From contig NZ_JAXMNY010000001.1 of NCBI RefSeq assembly GCF_034670185.1, forward strand, positions 310,001-374,000: a stretch of DNA of 64,000 bases, written 5' to 3'. The position numbers and the translations under genes were made by a program. The notes below the pieces were generated by a model. It was not told the origin of the DNA. It ran no database searches and was given only the letters and a program-made list of their open reading frames with translations. Each line of letters begins with the position of its first letter. Positions within the stretch are counted from its first letter, which is position 1. This document shows, in pieces, positions 8,902-17,010 of the stretch. Origin of the DNA: Nisaea sp. GTDB lineage: Bacteria; Pseudomonadota; Alphaproteobacteria; Thalassobaculales; Thalassobaculaceae.

Positions 8902-9644
8902 CAGTTCCCCTCCAGCTTGTTCTCGAACAGGGTCGAGCGCTTGCCGCGCAGCACCATGTCGAATTTGTAGGCACGGGCATCCATCGGCACCGTGCTGTCC
9001 ATGTCCAGAAGCGCGATCAGGCTCTCGATGCCCTCGCGGTGTGGCACGACATCGACGATCGGGCATTTCCAGATCATCGGATCGCCCTCGAAATACATCT
9101 GCGTGATCAGTCGCTGGGCGAAGCCCTGTCCGAACAGTGAGAAATGGATATGGGCCGGGCGCCAGTCGTTGCCCCGGTTTGGCCAGGGATAGGGGCCTGG
9201 CTGCACGGTGCGGAACTCGTACGAACCGTCCTCGCCGGTGATGGCGCGCCCGCAACCGCCGAAATTCGGGTCCAGTGGGGCGATATAGCCTTCCTTCGCA
9301 TGCCGATATCGGCCGCCGGCATTTGCCTGCCAGAACTCCACCATCACGTTCGGCACGCCACGTCCGCTCTCGTCCAGTACGCGGCCATAGACGATGATGC
9401 GCGGACCGATGGCGCTCTCGCCCGACTTTGCGAAATTCAGGATCAGGTCGTTATCCAGAGCGCCGATGACGTTGTGGCCGAAGACCGGTCCGGTGACTTC
9501 GCTGAGGGTCTGCGGCATGGACAGCAGGGCCCGGCTCGGCGAGCGTGCCACCGAGGTCTTGTATTGCGGTGTCAGTGCTTCGGGCTGCCATCCCCGGTCT
9601 CGGGCGAAGAAGCCGGCGGCCGGCCTCTGATTGGTCAGGCTCAT
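8901..9644 (-). CDS. pcaH: Protocatechuate 3,4-dioxygenase beta subunit
   Basis: This 247-residue chain carries the catalytic Fe(III). The four ligands are visible as Y113 (GRYRH), Y152 (GPYPWP), H165 and H167 (WRPAHIHFS). Their spacing (39, 13, 2) equals that of the Pseudomonas enzyme. The N-terminal extension (residues 1-60) is typical for the beta chain. The ATG overlaps the pcaC stop by 4 bases (ATGA), so subunits are made together. Upstream enzymes that would yield protocatechuate (for example PobA) and pcaB, pcaD, pcaIJ and pcaF are not in this window, so the rest of the beta-ketoadipate path must be encoded elsewhere. Confidence 0.95.
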   Translation of the reverse strand: MSLTNQRPAAGFFARDRGWQPEALTPQYKTSVARSPSRALLSMPQTLSEVTGPVFGHNVIGALDNDLILNFAKSGESAIGPRIIVYGRVLDESGRGVPNVMVEFWQANAGGRYRHAKEGYIAPLDPNFGGCGRAITGEDGSYEFRTVQPGPYPWPNRGNDWRPAHIHFSLFGQGFAQRLITQMYFEGDPMIWKCPIVDVVPHREGIESLIALLDMDSTVPMDARAYKFDMVLRGKRSTLFENKLEGN

Positions 9645-10021
9645 ATCTCCACTCCCATCTCTCCATAAGTCTTCTTGATGATTTTCAGTGCGTGGTTCGC
9701 GGCCGGAACTCCGGCATAGACGGCGACATGCATCATGGCTTCCCTAAGATCGTCGGGAGTGGCCCCGGTATTCGCCGTGGCGCGGACATGCATGGCGACT
9801 TCGTCCCACTGGCCGAGCGCGGCCAGCAGGGCGAGGGTGATCATGGAGCGCTCGCGCTTTGTCAGCTTGTCGCTGGCCCAGACGGTGCCCCAGGCGCCTT
9901 CGGTGATGAAGCTTTGGAACGGCTCGTCGAATGCCGTCTTCGCCGCTTCCGCCCGATCCACATGGGCATCGCCCAGTACCGAGCGGCGGATCTTCATGCC
10001 ATTGTCAAAGCGTTCACTCAT
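9641..10021 (-). CDS. pcaC: 4-carboxymuconolactone decarboxylase
   Basis: This 126-residue CMD-family protein decarboxylates gamma-carboxymuconolactone to beta-ketoadipate enol-lactone, two steps after ring cleavage by PcaGH. The family signature is seen as the KLTKRERSMITLALLAALGQWDEVAMHVRA helix pair (quoted in part: TKRERSMITLALLAAL) and the ATPDDLREAMMHVAVYAG helix with A-N-H following. A GGGAAGAGA ribosome site precedes the ATG at 10021. It stands between the GntR regulator and pcaH with short gaps or overlap and is therefore part of the same transcript. Confidence 0.94.
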   Translation of the reverse strand: MSERFDNGMKIRRSVLGDAHVDRAEAAKTAFDEPFQSFITEGAWGTVWASDKLTKRERSMITLALLAALGQWDEVAMHVRATANTGATPDDLREAMMHVAVYAGVPAANHALKIIKKTYGEMGVEI

Positions 10022-10064
10022 AGTGTCGTCTCTTCCCGAATTTGTGGTTTCTGTTTTTGTCTGT

Positions 10065-10808
10065 TCAGGCCGTCACCAGGGTGAGGGCGGGATAACGGGC
10101 CTTGATCCTGTCATCGTTCATGGCGACTTCGAGATTGCGCCGGGCGAGGCGGGCATGCTCGCGGGCGAGGGCTTCGGCCCGGCTGCCTTCGCGCATCTCG
10201 ATGGCGTTCACGATCTCCCGATGCTGCGATTGGGCCTGAACCAGCGAGCCATGAAACTCTGGTAGGTCCCGTTGCACCATGAGCAGCGCGTTCGGACTGG
10301 CAAAAGGCAGCCCGGTCAGCCGGTCGACTTCCCGTGCGATAACGGAACTGCCGCAGCTCTCTTTCAACAGGTCGTGGAAGGCCGCATTGCAGGCGGTATA
10401 AGCCGCATGGTCGAGATCTTCCCCTGGAACCTGAAGCAGCGCATCAATCTCCGACAGCAGCGTGCCGAATACCTCGGACTGGGCCGGTGAGATGCCCCGC
10501 TCAGCGGCCAACCGGGCAGCGGTGCCTTCAAGGACGCCACGCAGCTCGATAGCGTCGAGAATGTCTTCAGTCGCGAATTTGCGTACAGAAAAGCCCCCGG
10601 AGGGAATGGCGTCGACGGCGCCTTCCTGCTCAAGCCGGGCCAGGGCTGCACGGACTGGTGTGCGAGAGAGTTGCAGCCGCTCGGCAATGGCCGGTTCGCT
10701 TAGCCGGGCACCGGGCGCGAACACCCCGGAAAACAGAAGCTCGCGGATACCCGCCAGCGCCCGTTCCGATTGGCTCTGAACCCGTTCCTGACTTTCGCTC
10801 TCCATCAT
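10065..10808 (-). CDS. GntR-family transcriptional regulator, FCD type
   Basis: This is a winged-helix regulator with an N-terminal GntR DNA-binding domain (residues about 10-75; the recognition region is ERLQLSRTPVRAALARLE) and a C-terminal all-helical FCD ligand domain. I place the start at the ATG at 10808 (MMESES); the frame runs back to a TTG at 10844. It is the first gene of the unit leading into pcaC-pcaH-pcaG, with a 43-base gap, so it very likely controls its own operon in response to an aromatic acid. Two TGTATACA palindromes of the sort bound by FCD regulators lie 60-140 bases upstream. Confidence 0.87.
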   Translation of the reverse strand: MMESESQERVQSQSERALAGIRELLFSGVFAPGARLSEPAIAERLQLSRTPVRAALARLEQEGAVDAIPSGGFSVRKFATEDILDAIELRGVLEGTAARLAAERGISPAQSEVFGTLLSEIDALLQVPGEDLDHAAYTACNAAFHDLLKESCGSSVIAREVDRLTGLPFASPNALLMVQRDLPEFHGSLVQAQSQHREIVNAIEMREGSRAEALAREHARLARRNLEVAMNDDRIKARYPALTLVTA

Positions 10809-10865
10809 TTTCGCGCCCTGATGCCCCCCTGAATTATCCCGCAATAATATTCATTGAGCCCAGAT

Positions 10866-10947
10866 GTGTATACACCTTGATGAAAATCAGCCCTTATTTT
10901 CTTGTTTTTGACTCTCTTTCGGTGGGTTTTTCGATTTCATGTATACA
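10866..10947. promoter_or_regulatory. Paired TGTATACA palindromes, probable GntR operators
   Basis: GTGTATACAC at 10866-10875 and TGTATACA at 10940-10947 (within ATGTATACACAT) are perfect palindromes with centres 73 bases apart, about seven helical turns, so they lie on the same DNA face. They are in the divergent gap between the FCD regulator (minus) and the PAS gene (plus). GTATAC-core palindromes are typical of FCD-type GntR operators. The rest of this 380-base gap shows nothing else I can support. Confidence 0.6.
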
Positions 10948-11189
10948 CATCAGTTTTCGGGGGGTGCCGAAGATACATCCACCTCACTGAATCTTTTTCT
11001 CACGCAGCGGAGGCTTGGGCTTCCTGGTTATCCCTGTGTGTTCTGGCTGAATTCAAGCGTGCTATAGATAGCTCAGATATCGCCTGTTCGCGTCGCTGAA
11101 ATGCAGGGGCGGCGTGGGGCGCGGTGGGACTATCCGGGACGTTTTAGAGCTGCACTCGCATTATGGGTAGCGGCCGTGGTCGGAGCTGA

Positions 11190-11690
11190 ATGGTTTCTTT
11201 GCTTGTCAGAGGAATAGAAGATCTGAATGGCGCCGATCTGGCTGTACGCGACTTCTATAATTATTGGTCGGGACTCATTGGCAGTGACGGCGCGCTCCCG
11301 GCACGAGAACAGATCGACCCACTCGAGATCTGGCCGCATATCGGCAAAGTGATTATCGCGGAGCTTTATCGGGACGGTGTCTTCGATCCCTGGTACCGCC
11401 TCGTCGGCGGCGAAGTTTCGGATCTCGCCGGCCGCAGTCTGAAAAACCGTTTGTTCCGGGATGTGTATTCCAAAGAACAAGCCGAGGAGTTCGGGGCGCT
11501 TTACCACGAGATCATGCAGGACAAGCTGCCGCGCTACGATGTATCGAGCAACAAGCTTCCGAACCGGGAGTTCGTGAAGATTGCCCGGCTTATGGTTCCA
11601 TTCGCAAGTGATGGCCGGAACGTCGACGTTATCGTCGGCATCGTCGTCGCGGCAGAGGACCGCCGTGCTCGCCCCCGAAGGTCATTCTAG
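11190..11690 (+). CDS. PAS_5-family protein
   Basis: This 166-residue single-domain protein resembles the PAS_5 family, which is frequent in Rhodospirillales-type alphaproteobacteria. Typical features are the opening AVRDFYNYWSGL helix, the conserved PAREQIDPLEIWPHIGKVIIAEL stretch (family pattern P-R-DP-I--LLP-I) and the FRLVG-type segment WYRLVGGEV. No output domain is present. The ATG at 11190 has GGAG 5 bases upstream. It is divergent from the pca regulator. Two further PAS_5 genes occur at 40222-40686 and 40696-41142. A sensory or regulatory role is inferred from the fold only. Confidence 0.75.
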   Translation: MVSLLVRGIEDLNGADLAVRDFYNYWSGLIGSDGALPAREQIDPLEIWPHIGKVIIAELYRDGVFDPWYRLVGGEVSDLAGRSLKNRLFRDVYSKEQAEEFGALYHEIMQDKLPRYDVSSNKLPNREFVKIARLMVPFASDGRNVDVIVGIVVAAEDRRARPRRSF

Positions 11691-11877
11691 CGACGTAATG
11701 CCGGATTAATGTGGCCGTGAAAAATACGGAGTCCGTGCTTGTGGAGACAGGACGGAGACTTGCGCAGGCCCGGTGCTTCTGTGCCTGCGTTGACGCTCAG
11801 CAGGCTTTCATAAATAGTCCTCGGCGATAAAAAACTATTCAACTATCATGTGTTAGATCGCATCGTTAGGGCGCCGA

Positions 11878-14004
11878 GTGAGCACTGGTATGAGTTTCTC
11901 AACAAAAAAAATGCGCCTTCGTCCGGTCATTTTGACGTTGTTCATCATCCTGACGCTGCCGGTGTTCCTGACCATTGTGGCAGTGAACTACGTTTCGAAT
12001 CAGGAAGCGGCGCATGTCCATGCGGAGAAGCTGCTTTACCGGTTCAATAACGAGGCGATCGATAATATCGAACAATTGTTCGAGCCGATTAAGTCCCTGA
12101 TCCGCAGCGCTTCCGCCCTCGGCGGGGAGGTGCCGGAGTTTTACGAAGGCAACGGCTCGATCTCTTATCTGCACAGCATTCTCCAGCACAGCGATGTCAT
12201 CATCAGTGCCTATGTCGGGCTTGAAGATGGCTCGTTCCGGCAAGCGCGGCAGATCGACCCAGAGGTCAAGGTGCAGGGCAAGCTGCCGCCGACGGGGACG
12301 CGCTACGCCGACCGTTGGATCGAGCGCAAGCCCGGTGAAGTGCCTGTCGATCACTATATTTTCCTGGATGCGGACCGCAGTGAAATCGGCCGTTCCGAAA
12401 AAGGCACCTCCTACGATCCACGTGCCCGGCTCTGGTACGAAACGGCCCTGGCATCCGGCGGCATGTCCGTCAGCGATGTCGATGTGTTTGCCGTGCTGGA
12501 CCTGGTCGGCTTCACCGTCGGTGCGCCCTTCTACGGGGCGGACGGAAATGTGCGCGGTGTTGCGGCTGCGGACATCACCCTGGACGGGATGTCGGACTAT
12601 CTGGCCGAGAGCAAGATCAGCCCGGGGACCATCTCGTTCATCCTCGACCATCAGGGCGGAGTGATTGCCAATTCACGCCAGGAAAAAACCTATGGCAGCC
12701 GGAGCGGCCGCCCCGAGCTCATGCATGTGACGTCGCTCGACGACGATCTGTCGGCAATCGCCTTCAGCCTGCGGCCACGTGACCGTCAGGGGATGTATAC
12801 GATTGAGCATCAGGGCCGGGAATATGTCGCCAGCCTGACAACATTTCCGGCGTCGTTCGGGAAGGCGTGGCAGCTACTCGTTGTAACCCCTCTCTCGGAT
12901 TTCACCGGCACGCTGGAGGAACGGAACAGGCAGCTTTTCATATTCGGCCTGATCGCCATCCTCGTGCAGATCATCATTATCTATTTCCTTTCCGGCGTGA
13001 TCTCGGCCCCGCTCGAGAGGCTGGCGGTCAAGGTGACGAAGATCAAGGACCTGGACGTCGAGAGCCCACTGGCACTGCAGACCCCGATCCGGGAGGTCGC
13101 CTTGCTCGGGCGTGCGATCGACACGCTCGATACGACGGTCAAATCATTCGCGTCCTTCGTACCGGTCGATCTGGTGCGCCAACTTCTCGACACGGACCAG
13201 AAGCTCGCGCTCGGCGGTTACAACAAGTTCCTCACCGTGTTCTTCTCCGATATCGAGGGGTTCTCGACCCTTTCGGAATCCACGCCGTCGAAACAGCTCC
13301 TGCAGCGGGTCTCGACCTATCTCGAGACCGTAACCCGAGCGACCAAGCAGGAAAGCGGCACCATCGACAAGTTCATTGGCGATGGAGTGATGGCGTTCTG
13401 GGGCGCACCGAACAGGCTGGACGATCACGCCATGCACGCCTGTTTCGCGGCTCTCAGGATCCAGCATGAGATGGCGCGGCTGAATGCAGACTGGACAGCG
13501 CAGGGCATGCTGCCGCTGAACATCCGCATCGGCATTCACAGCGATGCGGTTCTGGTCGGCAATATCGGGTCCTCGGACCGGATGAACTACACGGTCATGG
13601 GGGACGGCGTGAACATTGCCGCCCGTCTTGAGGGCATCAACAAGGATTACGGAACGCGGATCTGTATCAGCCATACAGTGTTCAAGGAGGCCGGTGACCG
13701 GCTCTGTGTCCGGCCAATCGACGAGGTCGCGGTCAAGGGTCGGCGAGGCAAGGTGCCGATCTATGAGCTGGTCGGTGCCTACGATCTGGAACCCGCCTTC
13801 GAGCCCGATGAACAGCTTGTCCGGCTGTGTCGTATGACACGCGATGCATACGAGGCTCTGGTCGCCGAGGAACTGGATCTTGCGCTGGCACGCTACAAGG
13901 CGATCCTGACCGACTATCCGGATGATACCGTGGCTGCGGAAATGGCGCGCCGGCTCGCTTTGAGATTGGCGAAAGACGCAACACCCACAGAAATTTCAGA
14001 TTGA
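11878..14004 (+). CDS. Membrane class III adenylate/guanylate cyclase with periplasmic Cache-type sensor
   Basis: This 708-residue transmembrane cyclase has one membrane helix at residues about 17-40 and a periplasmic region of about 300 residues resembling a double Cache sensor (segments YVGLEDGSF, YDPRARLWYE, VGAPFYGADGNVRGVAAADI). A second helix follows near residues 350-375, then a HAMP-like linker and a C-terminal cyclase domain. In that domain the metal-binding aspartates are in FFSDIEGFS and FIGDGVMAFWG, and the transition-state residues lie in MGDGVNIAARLEGIN. The substrate-selecting Lys (DKFIGD) and Asp favour ATP. I kept the GTG at 11878 because AGGG precedes it; ATG 11890 is an alternative. 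A cyclic-nucleotide-binding electron-transfer protein is encoded at 52956-54653. Confidence 0.88.
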   Translation: MSTGMSFSTKKMRLRPVILTLFIILTLPVFLTIVAVNYVSNQEAAHVHAEKLLYRFNNEAIDNIEQLFEPIKSLIRSASALGGEVPEFYEGNGSISYLHSILQHSDVIISAYVGLEDGSFRQARQIDPEVKVQGKLPPTGTRYADRWIERKPGEVPVDHYIFLDADRSEIGRSEKGTSYDPRARLWYETALASGGMSVSDVDVFAVLDLVGFTVGAPFYGADGNVRGVAAADITLDGMSDYLAESKISPGTISFILDHQGGVIANSRQEKTYGSRSGRPELMHVTSLDDDLSAIAFSLRPRDRQGMYTIEHQGREYVASLTTFPASFGKAWQLLVVTPLSDFTGTLEERNRQLFIFGLIAILVQIIIIYFLSGVISAPLERLAVKVTKIKDLDVESPLALQTPIREVALLGRAIDTLDTTVKSFASFVPVDLVRQLLDTDQKLALGGYNKFLTVFFSDIEGFSTLSESTPSKQLLQRVSTYLETVTRATKQESGTIDKFIGDGVMAFWGAPNRLDDHAMHACFAALRIQHEMARLNADWTAQGMLPLNIRIGIHSDAVLVGNIGSSDRMNYTVMGDGVNIAARLEGINKDYGTRICISHTVFKEAGDRLCVRPIDEVAVKGRRGKVPIYELVGAYDLEPAFEPDEQLVRLCRMTRDAYEALVAEELDLALARYKAILTDYPDDTVAAEMARRLALRLAKDATPTEISD

Positions 14005-14007
14005 GCA

Positions 14008-14718
14008 ATGTCTGTATTACCAGAGATTACCGTTGCGCCTTCAGCGCTTCGACCGAGCGAGTATACGGCGGCCCTGATACATGCCCTGCATCTCGATATG
14101 GAGCGTGTCCGGGACGCGCACGCGCTGGAAATGGGGTCTGGAAGCGGTGTCGTTCTGGCGGCTCTGGCGCGCCTGGGGGCGGCCTCACTCTGCGGTGTCG
14201 ACGTCGAGCATGATGCGGTCGCAGCGGGGACCCTGCTGCTGCAGGATCTCGGGCATGGTCCGCGCAGCCAAATCCATCGCGGCGATATGTGGCAGCCGGT
14301 CGCTGGCCGGCGCTTTGATTTGATCGCGGCCAACCTGCCGCATTTCGCCATGGAGGACCATGAGGTCCCCGGGCGTCATGCGACCTGGAGTGCGGGCGGG
14401 CCGGATGGCCGCAGGCTGCTTGATCCGTTCCTGGCTGGGCTGCGCGATCACTTGGCCGAAGGTGGCCGTGCGGTGCTCACCCATAATGGTTTCGTCGGCC
14501 TTGATGAATCGCGGGAGGCTGTCGCAGCACACGGGCTGACACTTCGTATCGTCAAGTCCGTGCTGGTGTCGATCGATCAGGATAAGCTCGCCCTGATGAC
14601 TCCGTCCGTGCTGCGGGCAGAGGAAGGGAAATCGATCCATCGCTATGGGCCTTACGCATTCGCTGATATGCATATTGTTGAAATTGCTACCGAAGATCGG
14701 GATTCGCATGCCGGGTAA
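14008..14718 (+). CDS. Class I SAM-dependent methyltransferase, HemK/PrmC-like fold
   Basis: This 236-residue protein has SAM-binding motif I at residues 41-47 (EMGSGSG), an acidic residue ending strand 2 (GVDVEHD), and the post-motif ANLPHF. The last replaces the NPPY/NPPF signature of N-methylating enzymes such as HemK/PrmC. Substrate is unknown. It begins 3 bases after the cyclase stop and overlaps the start of the ABC fusion gene (ATG 14708) by 11 bases, so it may be co-transcribed with either neighbour. Confidence 0.72.
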   Translation: MSVLPEITVAPSALRPSEYTAALIHALHLDMERVRDAHALEMGSGSGVVLAALARLGAASLCGVDVEHDAVAAGTLLLQDLGHGPRSQIHRGDMWQPVAGRRFDLIAANLPHFAMEDHEVPGRHATWSAGGPDGRRLLDPFLAGLRDHLAEGGRAVLTHNGFVGLDESREAVAAHGLTLRIVKSVLVSIDQDKLALMTPSVLRAEEGKSIHRYGPYAFADMHIVEIATEDRDSHAG

Positions 14719-16369
14719 ATGGCGTTTTCTGCTGCTCGTTGCCGGGCTGCTGGTAACGGGCGTTGCTCCGGCGCTGGCGGAGACGCCGGACGCGGCGCTT
14801 GAACGCTTACTCGATGAGGCCCGTGTTGAGGCTGAAACGCCCGGGGCGTGCGAGAAGCCCGACACCGACCGTCTCGTTCGTATCTTCTGTGAAGGCAGGA
14901 TCAGGGCGGGTGTCCGCGAAAAGTATCCGCTTTTCGGCACGCGCGAGGGCGATGAGCGTTTCGGATATGATGTGGACGTTGCCCGTGCCGTTGCAGCTAG
15001 GCTTGGTGTCGCGCCGGTATTCGTCAGGGTGAAGGCGGCAACCCGTATCGTCCTGCTTGATGAAGACAAGATCGACGTGGTTCTGGCGACCATGGGGCAC
15101 AACACCCAGCGAGACAGTCAGGCTCGTTTCATCCGCCCGCACTATTACCAGTCCGAAACCATTCTGGTCGGGCCGAAGGAGCTGCAGGTCGCGGGCTGGA
15201 AGGATATTGCCGGGCGTAGCATTTGCGTGACGATAGGCAACGGCTCCAATGCCCAGATGATCTCGCATCAGGCCCGCCTCATGCTGTTCGAGGAGGCGGC
15301 GGTTCTCCCTGTTCGCCTTGCGGATGAAACATGCATGCTGGCAGCGCAGGACAACAGTTTCTTTGCCTCCTACTTCACCGATGAGGAATTTGCCCGCCGC
15401 TTCGAGCCGAAGTTCGGTTTCGCGCAAGTACCCTGGGGCATGGGGGTGGCGCGCACCGGCAGTGACCGGTTGGCACAGGCGCTCGACCTTATGAGCCAGA
15501 CCTTTCACCGTACGGGCGTGTTCCTCGAAATAGGGCTGAAGAACACCATCGCGGCCGGCTTCCTGGAGCGTCAGAAAGAGGTTTGGGCCCGCCCGGAGTG
15601 CAATACTGCTGAAGGAATCACAGATCCGGCATGTGTTCTGCCGCCGCTCGATGCGGCACTGGAGCCAACGTCGTTCGTCGGAACTGTGGTTGCGGTGGAA
15701 CAATGGATTGCAGATCGAACGGGGCTGTCGGTGTCCTTCCCGATGTTCAAGACCGTGCCCGCCTGGACGTTGTTCCAGAGCGGCATTTTCAATTCGCTTT
15801 ATCTGGTCGTTGGCGCGCTGGGTGCGACGCTGCTTTTCGCCCTCCTCCTGGGGGCGCTGCAAAGCTCTGAAAATTCTGTTGTGCAATGGGTCTTCCGTGG
15901 CCTGACAGTGATCCTGCAATCGTCGCCTGTGGTGCTGACTGTGGTGATCGCGGCGGCGGTGGCGCAGGAGTTCTTTACCTATTCTTCCGTGGTTGCGATC
16001 GGCGCTGCCGTCGTGGCGCTGGGCCTGATGAATGGCAGCAATGCCGGGCAGGCTATCGGTGAAGCGATGCATACGCTTCATGCGGAGAACGCGGGAAAGG
16101 ATGTCGCCGAAACCCAATTGTTTGGGCGCGCGGTGTCCCGCTCGGCGACCCAGATCGTTTCCTTTCTGATCAATGCCGCGAAGGGCACACCTGTCGCCGC
16201 CTTCATCGGTGCGCCGGAGCTGCTGAGCGCTTTGACGGATATTACCTCCTTCGCAAGCGGCAGGGCGACGACCTATACGATGCTTCTGGTGTTCTATGTT
16301 CTCGTCGTCATGATCGTGGTCTGGCTTTGCAGCCGATTACGCGTGGTTCTCGAAAGGAGGCACGTGTAA
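14708..16369 (+). CDS. ABC amino-acid-type transporter: fused substrate-binding protein and permease
   Basis: This 553-residue protein joins two normally separate parts. After a signal peptide (MPGKWRFLLLVAGLLVTG, cleavage near ALA-ET) comes a family 3 solute-binding domain at about residues 35-300 (FGYDVDVARAVAARLGV, IDVVLATMGHNTQRD). A PAAT-type permease with five or so membrane helices follows (about 360-550; FNSLYLVVGALGATLLFALLLG). The start is the ATG at 14708, inside the preceding methyltransferase gene; the frame is open further upstream but only this start gives a signal sequence. The next gene (TAATG overlap) is a second permease. No ATP-binding subunit is encoded nearby, so one must be supplied from elsewhere. 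Confidence 0.8.
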   Translation: MPGKWRFLLLVAGLLVTGVAPALAETPDAALERLLDEARVEAETPGACEKPDTDRLVRIFCEGRIRAGVREKYPLFGTREGDERFGYDVDVARAVAARLGVAPVFVRVKAATRIVLLDEDKIDVVLATMGHNTQRDSQARFIRPHYYQSETILVGPKELQVAGWKDIAGRSICVTIGNGSNAQMISHQARLMLFEEAAVLPVRLADETCMLAAQDNSFFASYFTDEEFARRFEPKFGFAQVPWGMGVARTGSDRLAQALDLMSQTFHRTGVFLEIGLKNTIAAGFLERQKEVWARPECNTAEGITDPACVLPPLDAALEPTSFVGTVVAVEQWIADRTGLSVSFPMFKTVPAWTLFQSGIFNSLYLVVGALGATLLFALLLGALQSSENSVVQWVFRGLTVILQSSPVVLTVVIAAAVAQEFFTYSSVVAIGAAVVALGLMNGSNAGQAIGEAMHTLHAENAGKDVAETQLFGRAVSRSATQIVSFLINAAKGTPVAAFIGAPELLSALTDITSFASGRATTYTMLLVFYVLVVMIVVWLCSRLRVVLERRHV

Positions 16370-17010
16370 TGACCCAGTTCCCGGATCTTTCACAGTTCCT
16401 GCCGCAATTGCTCGCCGGCATGGTGGTCAATTTCGAGATTGCCTTCATAGCGCTGATCATTGGCCTCGCTCTGGGTGGTTTGCTCTGTTTGCTCAGTCTC
16501 TCTGGCGTTGTATTCAAGGTGATCGTCGCCGCTCTGGTCGGGGTGATGCGGGCGGCCCCGACCTTTGTCGTCATGTTCTTTCTGCTGAACGCGATCCCGC
16601 GCGGGACAGCGATCACATTCGGGGAAATGAGCATCGGTCTGGCGCCGTCGCCACTGATGGCGGTTGCACTTTCCCTCGTTCCCTATTCCGCGTCGTATGT
16701 CGTGGATAACGGGATCGAGGCAGTGATGCAGTTGCGCCGGGGCTCTATGCTGGGGGCGCTGTTGTTTCTGCCGAACATCACCCGGGCCTTCTTTGTGCTG
16801 GTCATGTCTTCCAGTACAGGGGCGGCTATCGGTGTGACCGAGGGGATTTCGGTTATCCTGCGCGCCACTGCTCCGATGACATCGCTTGCGGACAAGATGG
16901 TGCTGTTTGCCATCGGCATTCTGTGCTTCGGGCTAACCCTGCAGGCGGGCTTTTTCCTGATGCGGGTACTGCAACGCCGGCTTGGCCGCAGAGCTGTGCC
17001 GGTCAGCTAA
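16369..17010 (+). CDS. ABC amino-acid-type transporter permease
   Basis: This 213-residue polytopic membrane protein resembles amino-acid ABC permeases: NFEIAFIALIIGLALGGLL is the first helix, MRAAPTFVVMFFLLNAIP the typical R-PT loop, and SAYVVDN-type text (SASYVVDNGIEAVMQLRRG) stands where the EAA loop is expected. The ATG at 16369 overlaps the previous stop (TAATG) and has a strong AAGGAGG site. It should pair with the permease half of the fused protein upstream. The gene ends convergently with a LysR gene, overlapping its stop by 4 bases. Confidence 0.8.
   Translation: MTQFPDLSQFLPQLLAGMVVNFEIAFIALIIGLALGGLLCLLSLSGVVFKVIVAALVGVMRAAPTFVVMFFLLNAIPRGTAITFGEMSIGLAPSPLMAVALSLVPYSASYVVDNGIEAVMQLRRGSMLGALLFLPNITRAFFVLVMSSSTGAAIGVTEGISVILRATAPMTSLADKMVLFAIGILCFGLTLQAGFFLMRVLQRRLGRRAVPVS

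Noticed and set aside
11763..11789. Hairpin CGCAGGC/GCCTGCG after the first PAS_5 gene
   Set aside because: The stem is only 7 bp with a 13-base loop and no T-run; too weak to call a terminator.
14807..16117. 436-codon minus-strand open frame
   Set aside because: Antisense to the ABC binding-protein/permease fusion, whose motifs and signal peptide are clear.
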